From a virus: 64,000 nucleotides of DNA. This document shows positions 45,201-52,528 of the stretch, piece after piece (positions within the stretch are counted from its first letter, which is position 1; every line of letters starts with the position of its first letter). The stretch is from positions 1-64,000 of the IMG/VR virus record IMGVR_UViG_3300042884_000193, one strand, 5' to 3'. The notes under the pieces are model-generated. The model saw only the letters and a program-made list of their open reading frames with translations. It did no database searches and had not been told where the DNA came from. The position numbers were made by a program, and so were the translations under genes.

Positions 45201-45641
45201 AATATCATACTTCTTTGCAATATCTGCAAATGTGTAACCACCCTTACGATCAGGTAAACCAAAGTATGCAAGAATACCCGCATCCATATCTTTAGTTTTC
45301 TTATTACCACCTAACTTAAAGTCTTTACCATGAAAGTCACTGAAGATAAAAGTCTCTGGTGGAACATTAAGAGGAACACCGCCCGCATTGTGACGAGGTC
45401 CGTTAATTTTATATTGAGTTAAAAAACCTGTTGCTTTATCAATTACTGCAGCAGTTTCCCCACCCTCAGCTTCAATATTAGCGTCCTCACGCTTTACCTT
45501 TTTAATACTATCTCTAAACTCCAAACTAGGATCAGCTAGATCACTTGTTATAAATGAGGGAGCTGCTTGATAATAATCAAGGTATGAGTTACCGCCTTTT
45601 TTAGCTTGAGGTAATTTTTTAATTTTAACTTTACGTATCAT
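42207..45641 (-). CDS. Low-complexity cargo protein with Met/Gln/Pro repeats (1144 aa)
   Basis: 1144 residues. Residues 7-17 carry the L10-P-Q-A-K-K-G-G peptide shared with other cargo proteins. A compact N-terminal domain follows, with E-A-E-G-G-E-T-A and G-P-R-H-N-A-G-G-V-P-L-N-V-P then F-I-F-S-D-F, a conserved unit in Bacteroidota-phage structural proteins. The middle (about 300-470) is Met/Gln/Pro-rich with tandem M-P-Q/E-G/E-M repeats, interrupted by two more peptide copies (R-F-I-R-R-Q-E-G-G and R-F-I-P-Y-A-K-K-G). The C-terminal 500 residues are helical, with an A-M-Y/A-L-W-A-H segment in a lysozyme-like context that I could not confirm. It is a probable virion cargo protein lying 11 bases after the 791-aa gene. 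Confidence 0.7.
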   Translation of the reverse strand: MIRKVKIKKLPQAKKGGNSYLDYYQAAPSFITSDLADPSLEFRDSIKKVKREDANIEAEGGETAAVIDKATGFLTQYKINGPRHNAGGVPLNVPPETFIFSDFHGKDFKLGGNKKTKDMDAGILAYFGLPDRKGGYTFADIAKKYDINKDIANLMDPTETKDKMTMDTLIANIKNKTKKLGMLAIAQESKKNDEIPKIAEPAIAALSLDRQAMEIPAMSIKDLPFYQDMINSMAQVDQEQAAQFDQNMTANPDQQNMPDAESAQMAEQMAQQVNDPNAMPQAMLGYQVFSRGGGLNRFIRRQEGGPGMMPPEAMMQQMPQGMPQEMPQGMPPEGMPPQGPPQPQGGGGGQMEQMMAQVAQALQQGAQPEEVVAALLEQGVPPQAVAQIFVQIGMPQDQVMQLISQVVEQMQQGSPEGMDPSAQQMPDEMGAEMAMSQQMPEGMPEQMPEEMPADMEMMAQYGMQVFAKGGAADKLGRFIPYAKKGRNKFDPDNIVKQTYSRRKGLYIYEDADGNIYETTEPNLGFINDSGSDNNNGGGGGGYDVNNPNVVRRTKTKTPDKVITKYNIPEGAIIIERKEDEDDATFNARKEKEYREATDKSKVFVKGADGKYFNFKETAGKYPAYKGSDKAKVFNGSDKFAGMYQMLEDTFQDPAIKKAFADKIRAAADKDANYKGTYGISNKNAIKNMTDDELVKIHLRHQKRNLALWAHGFDVKGSNNATDADGKDITNKTLYNKAKEIGVPYEEGADKRLANAAEQMAYIGYKDLMFDKANLAPELQTKLKPFDIGQRGYGDEYIAGSAAAGMISPADSYNTNTTSGQYDLINMDPSLEMTEFGPDEEIIPGEAGDIEVDNDITPYRQPGPKPWLQDQLNIAASALQPVNRYMPIRQRLPQNAYMTPQFESPIYRDQVASGMVRGMTEGVNAFAKSPGAAASISSGLMGQLMDQAAQNASEVDARNIGYSNAAEAANFQGAQQRDQLQAAADADYYTNVVGSKAIYDKNKQIKLNNLLRNTVAGVTNMMKTQNLNSVYGDQFWIHPEAGGYMSQINGKSPTGEATSSMPTILDQYAAARKNPKYSSLSNEELTGLLSAYYKGTGSNTPKTKEALNTAMLAQMMQVYPGASAANVYTSPTVKPNNYNPYEEES
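44276..44336 (-). repeat. Short M-P-E-x tandem repeats in the 1144-aa gene
   Basis: In-frame codons for M-P-E-G, M-P-E-Q, M-P-E-E and M-P-A-D in a row. It is a second, shorter copy of the repeat tract at 44596. On the opposite strand the same bases make an apparent His/Leu-rich frame, which is a shadow. Confidence 0.75.
44596..44732 (-). repeat. M-P-Q-G/E tandem repeats in the 1144-aa gene
   Basis: Roughly seven imperfect repeats of a 4-residue unit (M-P-Q-G, M-P-Q-E, M-P-P-E and similar), bounded by a G-G-P-G-M and a run of five Gly. The tract is probably disordered and prone to length change. Confidence 0.8.
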
Positions 45642-45652
45642 GTAATTAGTTA

Positions 45653-48028
45653 TTAATCTTCATATTCAATTTCACCACCGTTGCTGATAATATCATCTAT
45701 CATATCTTGTGTAAGATAGATTGAACCACCTACTTGTAATCTAGGCATTTGCATACCTCTTTGAGCAAATGCTCTTAATGGACCACTGCTGAACTGAACA
45801 GGAGATCCCGCTAAACCACCTCCCTCAGGAGCTCCTGTAAATGTATTATAACCAAGGCGATCAGCATCTCTTACATCTGGTGATGCAGACTCCGTGTTCT
45901 CTGGCATAAATGCATTTCTCATAGCTAGATCAGCATTTCTTTTCTCCTTACGATTAAAGAAAGGTGTCGCAATATTAGCAATACCTGAGTTAATAAGATT
46001 AAGTGTAGGTATTGCGTTAAATGGATTTTTAACTTTACCACTACCTGTAGCTGTTACACTTTTCTCAACCTCACGTTCCCCCATCGCATAGCTATTTTCT
46101 TTATTGGTACCATTAATATTAAGAGTTTGATCCTGAGAACCTACCATAAGTGGATTATCTGTCTTAGCTCCAATGAAATCAAAAAATGATTTTTTATCTG
46201 TTGCTTTACCAGGTTGGAATGGCCCAGTTGATGGACCAGGTCCACCAAAAATATCGGGTATACCAAAAGTACTAGGTCCATAATCACCTTTAAAACTTGG
46301 TAGTTGTGAGCCACCCATTTTCTTTTCACCCAAGTATTGTTTGCGCATATAAGAATGCCAACTTTCTTCCGTATCTGGATTTTTATTAGGTTGTCCTTTT
46401 ATCGGATAACTAACTCTTTGTTTATCATCTGCTGGTGGATTTACAGGTGGTTCATCCTTAGAGGGATCTACTTGTGGTTCTGTTTGTTTAGGTAAGTTAT
46501 TAATATCTATCTGCATTGATGTTCCAGGTATAGTGATCATACCTGATCCTGAGCCTGGTGCTGGTATATTTTTCATACCACTTCTATCAATAGGTCTTTC
46601 AGACTCTATCATAGCAGCTTCATTTTTAAGGAATTTTCTACCCATCCCTCTTAGATTTTTTCTATTAGGATCAATACCAGCTTCATTTAATAACTCACGA
46701 CGCTCACCCCTTGAAATATTTTGCCATAGATCAGGGCTTAGTTGATCAGTTTGCATTAAACCTCCTCCTGGAGATTTTGCATTTTGCGCATATACTTTTT
46801 CATTTGATGCTTTCTCCCAGTCATAGTTATCAAATACTGACTGACCTTCAGGAAGAACTGTTATACTTGTATCATAGTTTCTAGTATCAAACATTTTACC
46901 TATTCCTATTTTATCTAGAAGTTTCCCGGCTACTGTTGGATTTGCTGTAACAGATTTTTGAATTCTATCATAGTCACCACTATCTAAAGCTTCTTGAAGT
47001 TTTTGGCTAAACCCCTGATCATATTTAACACTGTCCTCATCTAAATCAAATTGCCTACCTTGACGTAATCCCATATAGTCAGCTAAACCCATTTCAGGAG
47101 CTGCCATTTGAGTTGTGGTAAATGGAGCATAGTTTCTTCCTGTAAGCATCTCAGGAGATGCACCAGGACCACTTAAGTCTGTGCCAGGCATCTTTAATCC
47201 TTGCATTATAGGATAGTTACTTATAAAAGAAAGATCGGGTGGTCCACCAAAAGATGGCACTTGATTATTTTTAAACGCCTCTCCTACTTGACTATAGTAG
47301 TTATTATACAACTCAGGTAATATCGCATTAAGCTGCTCATTTGTCAATTCACTAATGTCTGAAACATTAGCTTGTTGCATAATTTGATTTTGAGATTCTT
47401 GCGGTAAGCCTGCAAACAATTGTGATTGCCATGTCTGTCCATCAATCTGATATTTATGTAAGCTGGTCTTTCCGCCTTTTTGTTTTATTACACCACTAGT
47501 TTGATTTGTACCATCTGGAATGTACTCAGGTGATGATACACCAATAGACCAGTCATTTGGTGCAACTTGTTCTTGTTGAGTTGCAGCAGCTTCTTCTTTA
47601 TCCTTTGCTTCTTTTGCTGCTTTTTCTTGTGCTGACATATATTGATAATATGCAGGCGCAACAAAAGTATCAACTAAAGTTTGACCAATATTTTGTAAAC
47701 TGTTTGTCTTATATTTTTCAGCTGCTGTTACAAACAACTCGGGATGAGCTACTTTAGGATTTTCTAAACCAGGATAGCCATAAGGAGCTTGCCAAGGAAT
47801 TTGCCCTCTAACTTCAGCAGTCATCAAATTACCCATAGGCATTTGCTGAGGAAACTCAGGAACATGATTTTGTTCTAAGTATCCTTGAGCAGAAGCTACA
47901 AACTTCTGTATTTCTTCTTGAAGCTTTTTATTTTGAGCATCTTTTTTATTCTCGGTAACTCCTTTTACAAAGTTATCAAGACGCTGTTTAAAAAAGCCAT
48001 CTGGTTTTGTTATTGGTTTTATGCTCAT
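45653..48028 (-). CDS. Low-complexity cargo protein (791 aa) with recurring G-G peptide
   Basis: 791 residues rich in Pro, Gln, Gly, Met and Asn. Three copies of the recurring short peptide are visible: L-H-K-Y-Q-I-D-G (47438-47464), Q-L-P-S-F-K-G-D (46283-46306) and M-P-R-L-Q-V-G-G (45725-45748). Each has a G-G or R-G on its N-terminal side. The last 20 residues (I-Y-L-T-Q-D-M-I-D-D-I-I-S-N-G-G-E-I-E) form a C-terminal element that I have met in other Bacteroidota-phage cargo proteins. The N-terminus is helical and coiled-coil-like (Lys/Gln/Glu-rich, residues 15-45). No enzyme motif is seen. It is coupled to the upstream small gene by a one-base stop/start overlap. Virion-internal location is inferred. 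Confidence 0.7.
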   Translation of the reverse strand: MSIKPITKPDGFFKQRLDNFVKGVTENKKDAQNKKLQEEIQKFVASAQGYLEQNHVPEFPQQMPMGNLMTAEVRGQIPWQAPYGYPGLENPKVAHPELFVTAAEKYKTNSLQNIGQTLVDTFVAPAYYQYMSAQEKAAKEAKDKEEAAATQQEQVAPNDWSIGVSSPEYIPDGTNQTSGVIKQKGGKTSLHKYQIDGQTWQSQLFAGLPQESQNQIMQQANVSDISELTNEQLNAILPELYNNYYSQVGEAFKNNQVPSFGGPPDLSFISNYPIMQGLKMPGTDLSGPGASPEMLTGRNYAPFTTTQMAAPEMGLADYMGLRQGRQFDLDEDSVKYDQGFSQKLQEALDSGDYDRIQKSVTANPTVAGKLLDKIGIGKMFDTRNYDTSITVLPEGQSVFDNYDWEKASNEKVYAQNAKSPGGGLMQTDQLSPDLWQNISRGERRELLNEAGIDPNRKNLRGMGRKFLKNEAAMIESERPIDRSGMKNIPAPGSGSGMITIPGTSMQIDINNLPKQTEPQVDPSKDEPPVNPPADDKQRVSYPIKGQPNKNPDTEESWHSYMRKQYLGEKKMGGSQLPSFKGDYGPSTFGIPDIFGGPGPSTGPFQPGKATDKKSFFDFIGAKTDNPLMVGSQDQTLNINGTNKENSYAMGEREVEKSVTATGSGKVKNPFNAIPTLNLINSGIANIATPFFNRKEKRNADLAMRNAFMPENTESASPDVRDADRLGYNTFTGAPEGGGLAGSPVQFSSGPLRAFAQRGMQMPRLQVGGSIYLTQDMIDDIISNGGEIEYED

Positions 48029-48234
48029 TATCCGTAATGTGAAAGGTCTTGTTTCATTTTAGTAAAGAGGTCTGCGCCAAGTTTCATCTTAGGCAGATCT
48101 TGAGGCATTGTGTACTGACCCATTGGGTTGTACATAGCTGGTCCTCCTTCTTGCATAAAGAAGTATCTTCTATCATAAGTTCCTCCCTCGGACATTACAA
48201 TAGGGACACCAAAAAGGTTCTCGTAGTTATACAT
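48028..48234 (-). CDS. Small conserved-type cargo protein (68 aa)
   Basis: A 68-residue protein with no membrane segment. The middle reads F-F-M-Q-E-G-G-P-A-M-Y-N-P, similar in style to the Q-E-G-G-P-G-M segment of the 1144-aa protein and to the recurring peptides of the cargo set. It ends D-L-S-H-Y-G. The stop shares a base with the start of the 791-aa gene. It is probably a small virion or cargo-associated protein; the function is unknown. Confidence 0.65.
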   Translation of the reverse strand: MYNYENLFGVPIVMSEGGTYDRRYFFMQEGGPAMYNPMGQYTMPQDLPKMKLGADLFTKMKQDLSHYG

Positions 48235-48271
48235 ACAGCTAAGTTACATTATATTGTTAAGATACTCAAAT

Positions 48272-51200
48272 TTAGTTAGTTTTCCTAGAGTTTGTCCATG
48301 CTGCTTCAAAGTAATTGTCTAGTGATTTATGATCTCTTGGTTTAGCAGTACCTCCTAATTTTTTAACAGAATTAGTTAACGTAGAAATTTCACCCTCAAG
48401 GTTATATAAGTTAAGTAACTCATCTGGTGTAAGATTTTCAAAACCTCTTCCAACAAGACTGGCAAATTCTTTTCGTGCAGCATCTAATCTTTTAGTAGCT
48501 TCAGCTCCTGTTAATTGTACAGCTGGTTTAGAAACTGCAGAATTTGATCTATACAGTGGGTGTTTTTCAGGTATGCGATCAAATGCATTAAAATGTTCTC
48601 TTAGTTTTTCAATAACCAGATCTGGATTTTGATATGATATTCCTTGTGCGGGTTTTGAAACATCATAAATATCTACAACATTTTTTGTATCATTGTATCT
48701 AAAGTTACCTCTAAGATTATCAACATCTAAGAAAAACCCCCTAGACATTAAATCTCGTGCATCTGCTTCTAATTTATTTAGGACTTCTTCTTTTGTGAGG
48801 TTTTGGAATTTTCCGGTTCTATTTAAATTTGGCATTATTTCAATAAGACCGCTGCCATCTTTATGTGCTCTTTTAACAACAGCTATATTATCACCTATAA
48901 CACCTTCAAAAGATTTTAGTAAATCGTCAACGTTATCTGTTTTAAATGTCTGACCTACTTTGATAACATGACCTGGATCATCAGCTAATTCAAAAACCAT
49001 ACCTTCAGCACCATTACCAAGACTTCTACCTAAAGGAGAGTTAGGTTGTATATTTTGTTCTTCTAACAAAGTTCTAAACTCTTTTGCTTGGTCTCTGCCT
49101 ATTCCCCAGGCATCAGAAAAATTGCTACGTGTATCAAAAGGACTACCTTTAATTTTAGCTCTTCCTATATCAGTTAAATCCTCAGCTAATTTATATTGCG
49201 CACTCCATCTATTATTATAGGCTTTCCAATAATCAGCAAATTGAGCAAGATCTATATCATCTGCTTTTCCACCAGTAAGAGTTACAAAGTTTTCAAGCAT
49301 TTTAGCTTCTGCATCAGCCTTTACTTTACCTATTAAAGGATCCCAATTTAATTTAGATGCATCTTTTATTTCTCTATACCCCATTAAAAAATTAGGTTTC
49401 GCTTTATAAGCAGTGTAATTTCTTTCAGAGTCTGCTAGGAATGCTTCTTTTCCTTTTCCTACTATTTTACTTTCTGCATTTGCAATATCAAATGCTAAAG
49501 GATTATATTTATAAATATTACTTACAAAATTATTTGTTGCATTCATTGCAGGTTTTGCAAGCTCATATCCTGCTTTTAATACAGGAGCTGCAAAAGGTGC
49601 TATTTCTAAAGCAGTTATTAAATTTTCAGCAAAAGCATTTGCATAATCAAGGGGATTACCCGTATCATTAGCATGTCGCCAAGGTTCGAGAGCTTGACCG
49701 CTTTGTATAGTTTTTAAACCATGTACTCCAAATCCGTAAGTTAAAGCATTACCTGCATTAAGCCAAGGAACAGCTTTTGGAGCTGCATTTAGAAGTTGTC
49801 TTCCACCAGCTACTGTAGCTTGAACAAGTGGTGATGATGCCGCTGCACCATATACCAATTCTCCAAGTCCTGCTAAGCCTGCTTCTCCAAGAGCAACAGG
49901 AGCCATTAATAAACTTTCAAAAATAGGAACACTTGGTAAACCTGCTGGATCATTAATAGGGGCACGTCTGAAGTTTTTTATATCTTTTTTTCTCTGTTCT
50001 TCTTCTACCTTTTCTTTATCAAACCTGCTTCTTCCTTCTTGTAGATCTATAATAGAAGCAAGTTCAGGGCTAATCTTTTTTTCTTCTATCTTCTCATACT
50101 CCGGTATTTGATCTGCAGGAATACCTTTAGCAATTCTTTGTTGACGAATTACATCAGGTACTCTAGCATAACCTTTCCTACCCCAATTAGATGCTTCATA
50201 TTCTTTTACTGAATTCCACCCCATAGCTTGAGCTCGCCTATTAAGTTCCATATTTTCAGCAACAGATTTACTAGAATCATAGCTAAAATCAAAGTCACCA
50301 CCTTCTTCTGCTTTAGGTAGCTCACCTCCTTCCTTTAGAGGTTTTATAATAAGATTGTTAAGACCATTTTCCTTACTGCTACCAATAACTTTAAAACCTT
50401 TAGGTATATTACCCATTATTTCTTTTTCTGAAATTGCACCACTATTAAGCCCTGTTTTAGGATTCCAGATAAAAGGTATTCTTTTATCACTATACGGCAT
50501 TCCGGCAAAGTTACTTCCTAAACCTTTGGTATATCTACTAGGGACAACAAGTCTTGTATTTCCAAAAGCGCTTAGGTCACCTGCTCCTGGAGTACCCACA
50601 CTCCAAGTTCTAATAGTTTTTTCGGTAGGAGTATTAAATACATCTCCTGCTTTTAGTCCTTCAAGTAATTTATTTTCTGCTGATCCACGTTCATAATAAC
50701 CAAGAATTCTAGAAATAGGGTAATCAGCTTTACTAAAATCAGTAGCGCCGGATCTTGTAAAGTCTTCCATTTGTGCCCATTCTTCAGGAGTTAATTTCAT
50801 ACCCTTACCAAATTTATCTAATAATCCAGCTTGAGCATCAGTATAAGTCTTTGGTATATAGCCTGAAGATTTAATTGGAAAATTAGGTCTTTCAACTTTC
50901 CATGCTGGAAAACCAAAATCTGTTAAACGAGAATTTCCTGTAGCAACTTTGTTATAAACTTTTCCTGCACTTTTAACTAAGGGTCCTGCAGTCATTCTTG
51001 CAGAGTTTATGGCCATTCCCAAAGGTTTTACGATAGGGGCCGCCTCCAGTGCCTCCGAGGCCATATTAATTAAACCTTCTTTAGTTGTCCATGACTCAGG
51101 TTGAAGTGCAGCATTAGACAATCTATAAGCAGCATTTGCATAAAAAAAAGGATTAGCATATTGAGTTACATCTGAAAAGGCATCTCCATCTTCCCTATAC

Positions 51201-52528
51201 CCATAGTTACCAAGATTACCTTGAGGAATATATCCATATTTCATTGCATGCCCAGCAGCTTCTATAGGATTACTTAAAGCATAATAAATTTGATTAACAG
51301 TTTCCTGGGCAGGAGTTGTTCTTTTAGCGGTGAGTGTATCATGTCTATTTAATTTTTCATATGCTTCACGTTCTTTTTCTGCTTTAATACGTGCCTCTTC
51401 TGCTCTCACCTCAGCTAAAATCTGCGGACCAGTTTTACCTTCCCATTCTAAAGGAGGTTTGAACGTATTAGCAGGCATAGTAGATTCTGCTACAGCAAAT
51501 CCTGATATTAAATCCTGATTCATCTTTTTTATATCAGCTTTTAAAGAAGATGAAGAAGTAGTAGTTTTTGATTTTGCTTTAGGAGGTAGTGTAGAATACC
51601 CAGGTATACCTTCCATTACTTGTTGATCCCAAGTTTGTTGTTTTGGTTGAGCTTTAATTATACCTATACCCGTTCCTTGTCCTTTAGTAAAGTGAGTTTT
51701 CTCTGGCTGCCATGCCCAACCTGATGCTTCATACTCACCAACAGAGTTATGACCAGCTGCTTCAGCTCTTCTATTAAGCTCAGCATTTTCTTTAGGGCTT
51801 TTTCTCCAATCGTAACTAGGTTTAAAATTAGGATTAGAAAATTGACCCTCAATTTGCATCCTATGTAAAGGACCACCTTGTTTTTTTCTTTCTACATAAC
51901 GCATTCTCTGTATCTCAGGATCAAATATTAAGTTTTGATTTTTACCGCCCCAGTTGCGATCATTACTTAACATAAAGTCCTTATACTCCATCCAACCTGT
52001 ATCGCCAGGTTTATTCTCTCCTGGAATATGTGACTTTAACCAAACACCTGTATTAGGGTTAGTGCTAAAACCATGATAATAACCATCACCAGGATCCGGT
52101 TGCCATTGAGGATAATTTGCTAAAGCCTCTTCAAAATTCTTAGGTTTACCTAAGGCATCCCACATGCCATAGTGATCATATTGTCTAGGATTTCCATATT
52201 GCCACTCAGCATCAGGTCTTCTATTCTCAGGTGCAGTTTCACTATATTTTAAAAACGCTTCATAATCATTAGGTAGTCCTTGTTGAGCTTGAGGTAACTT
52301 CTCTTCTATAACACCTACAGCTCCTGGAAATGTATAGCTAGGTACACCCGGTATCATGGTAATAGGATTACCATACATATCATTTGGATATACGGGTGTA
52401 GCCTTTACATGTTTTTTAACACCGGTCATTGTAAGGTTAGAACTTGGTACATATAGTTTATCCAAGTTCTTATCCTTGCTGTTTTCTTTGTAACCGGTTG
52501 TGCTAACCTTTAATTTCCGTGCTGCCAT
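48272..52528 (-). CDS. Effector-like cargo protein with ADP-ribosyltransferase-like and kinase-like domains
   Basis: 1418 residues. Three copies of the recurring peptide are present (52277, 51845, 50297) and two copies of a 34-residue repeat (51716-51817, 50182-50284). Between the repeats, at about residues 570-720, lies an ART-like domain of the R-S-E class: Y-E-R614-G, then G-D-V-F and T-W-S643-V-G, then S-E701-K-E703. Residues about 1150-1320 are kinase-like: G1171-N-G-A-E-G-M-V-F loop, V-I-K1190-V-G, D1270-N-L-R-G-N1275 catalytic loop and V-D1286-I-Y-D. A hydrophobic Ala/Gly-rich middle (about 870-1010) may interact with membranes. The gene shares one base with the 1775-aa tail gene. I infer an ejected host-takeover protein, in principle like the virion ART of T4, but fused to a kinase-like unit. 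Activity is unproven. Confidence 0.65.
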   Translation of the reverse strand: MAARKLKVSTTGYKENSKDKNLDKLYVPSSNLTMTGVKKHVKATPVYPNDMYGNPITMIPGVPSYTFPGAVGVIEEKLPQAQQGLPNDYEAFLKYSETAPENRRPDAEWQYGNPRQYDHYGMWDALGKPKNFEEALANYPQWQPDPGDGYYHGFSTNPNTGVWLKSHIPGENKPGDTGWMEYKDFMLSNDRNWGGKNQNLIFDPEIQRMRYVERKKQGGPLHRMQIEGQFSNPNFKPSYDWRKSPKENAELNRRAEAAGHNSVGEYEASGWAWQPEKTHFTKGQGTGIGIIKAQPKQQTWDQQVMEGIPGYSTLPPKAKSKTTTSSSSLKADIKKMNQDLISGFAVAESTMPANTFKPPLEWEGKTGPQILAEVRAEEARIKAEKEREAYEKLNRHDTLTAKRTTPAQETVNQIYYALSNPIEAAGHAMKYGYIPQGNLGNYGYREDGDAFSDVTQYANPFFYANAAYRLSNAALQPESWTTKEGLINMASEALEAAPIVKPLGMAINSARMTAGPLVKSAGKVYNKVATGNSRLTDFGFPAWKVERPNFPIKSSGYIPKTYTDAQAGLLDKFGKGMKLTPEEWAQMEDFTRSGATDFSKADYPISRILGYYERGSAENKLLEGLKAGDVFNTPTEKTIRTWSVGTPGAGDLSAFGNTRLVVPSRYTKGLGSNFAGMPYSDKRIPFIWNPKTGLNSGAISEKEIMGNIPKGFKVIGSSKENGLNNLIIKPLKEGGELPKAEEGGDFDFSYDSSKSVAENMELNRRAQAMGWNSVKEYEASNWGRKGYARVPDVIRQQRIAKGIPADQIPEYEKIEEKKISPELASIIDLQEGRSRFDKEKVEEEQRKKDIKNFRRAPINDPAGLPSVPIFESLLMAPVALGEAGLAGLGELVYGAAASSPLVQATVAGGRQLLNAAPKAVPWLNAGNALTYGFGVHGLKTIQSGQALEPWRHANDTGNPLDYANAFAENLITALEIAPFAAPVLKAGYELAKPAMNATNNFVSNIYKYNPLAFDIANAESKIVGKGKEAFLADSERNYTAYKAKPNFLMGYREIKDASKLNWDPLIGKVKADAEAKMLENFVTLTGGKADDIDLAQFADYWKAYNNRWSAQYKLAEDLTDIGRAKIKGSPFDTRSNFSDAWGIGRDQAKEFRTLLEEQNIQPNSPLGRSLGNGAEGMVFELADDPGHVIKVGQTFKTDNVDDLLKSFEGVIGDNIAVVKRAHKDGSGLIEIMPNLNRTGKFQNLTKEEVLNKLEADARDLMSRGFFLDVDNLRGNFRYNDTKNVVDIYDVSKPAQGISYQNPDLVIEKLREHFNAFDRIPEKHPLYRSNSAVSKPAVQLTGAEATKRLDAARKEFASLVGRGFENLTPDELLNLYNLEGEISTLTNSVKKLGGTAKPRDHKSLDNYFEAAWTNSRKTN
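50182..50284 (-). repeat. Second copy of 34-residue repeat in the 1418-aa gene
   Basis: It encodes S-Y-D-S-S-K-S, then E-N-M-E-L-N-R-R-A-Q-A, then E-Y-E-A-S-N-W. It is the same unit as at 51716, diverged at DNA level but with the same residue spacing. It sits just downstream (in protein terms) of the ART-like domain, directly after an L-P-K-A-E-E-G-G peptide. Confidence 0.8.
51716..51817 (-). repeat. First copy of 34-residue repeat in the 1418-aa gene
   Basis: It encodes S-Y-D-W-R-K-S, then E-N-A-E-L-N-R-R-A-E-A, then E-Y-E-A-S-G-W. It begins shortly after an L-H-R-M-Q-I-E-G peptide (51845-51868), so peptide plus repeat is duplicated as one module. Confidence 0.8.
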
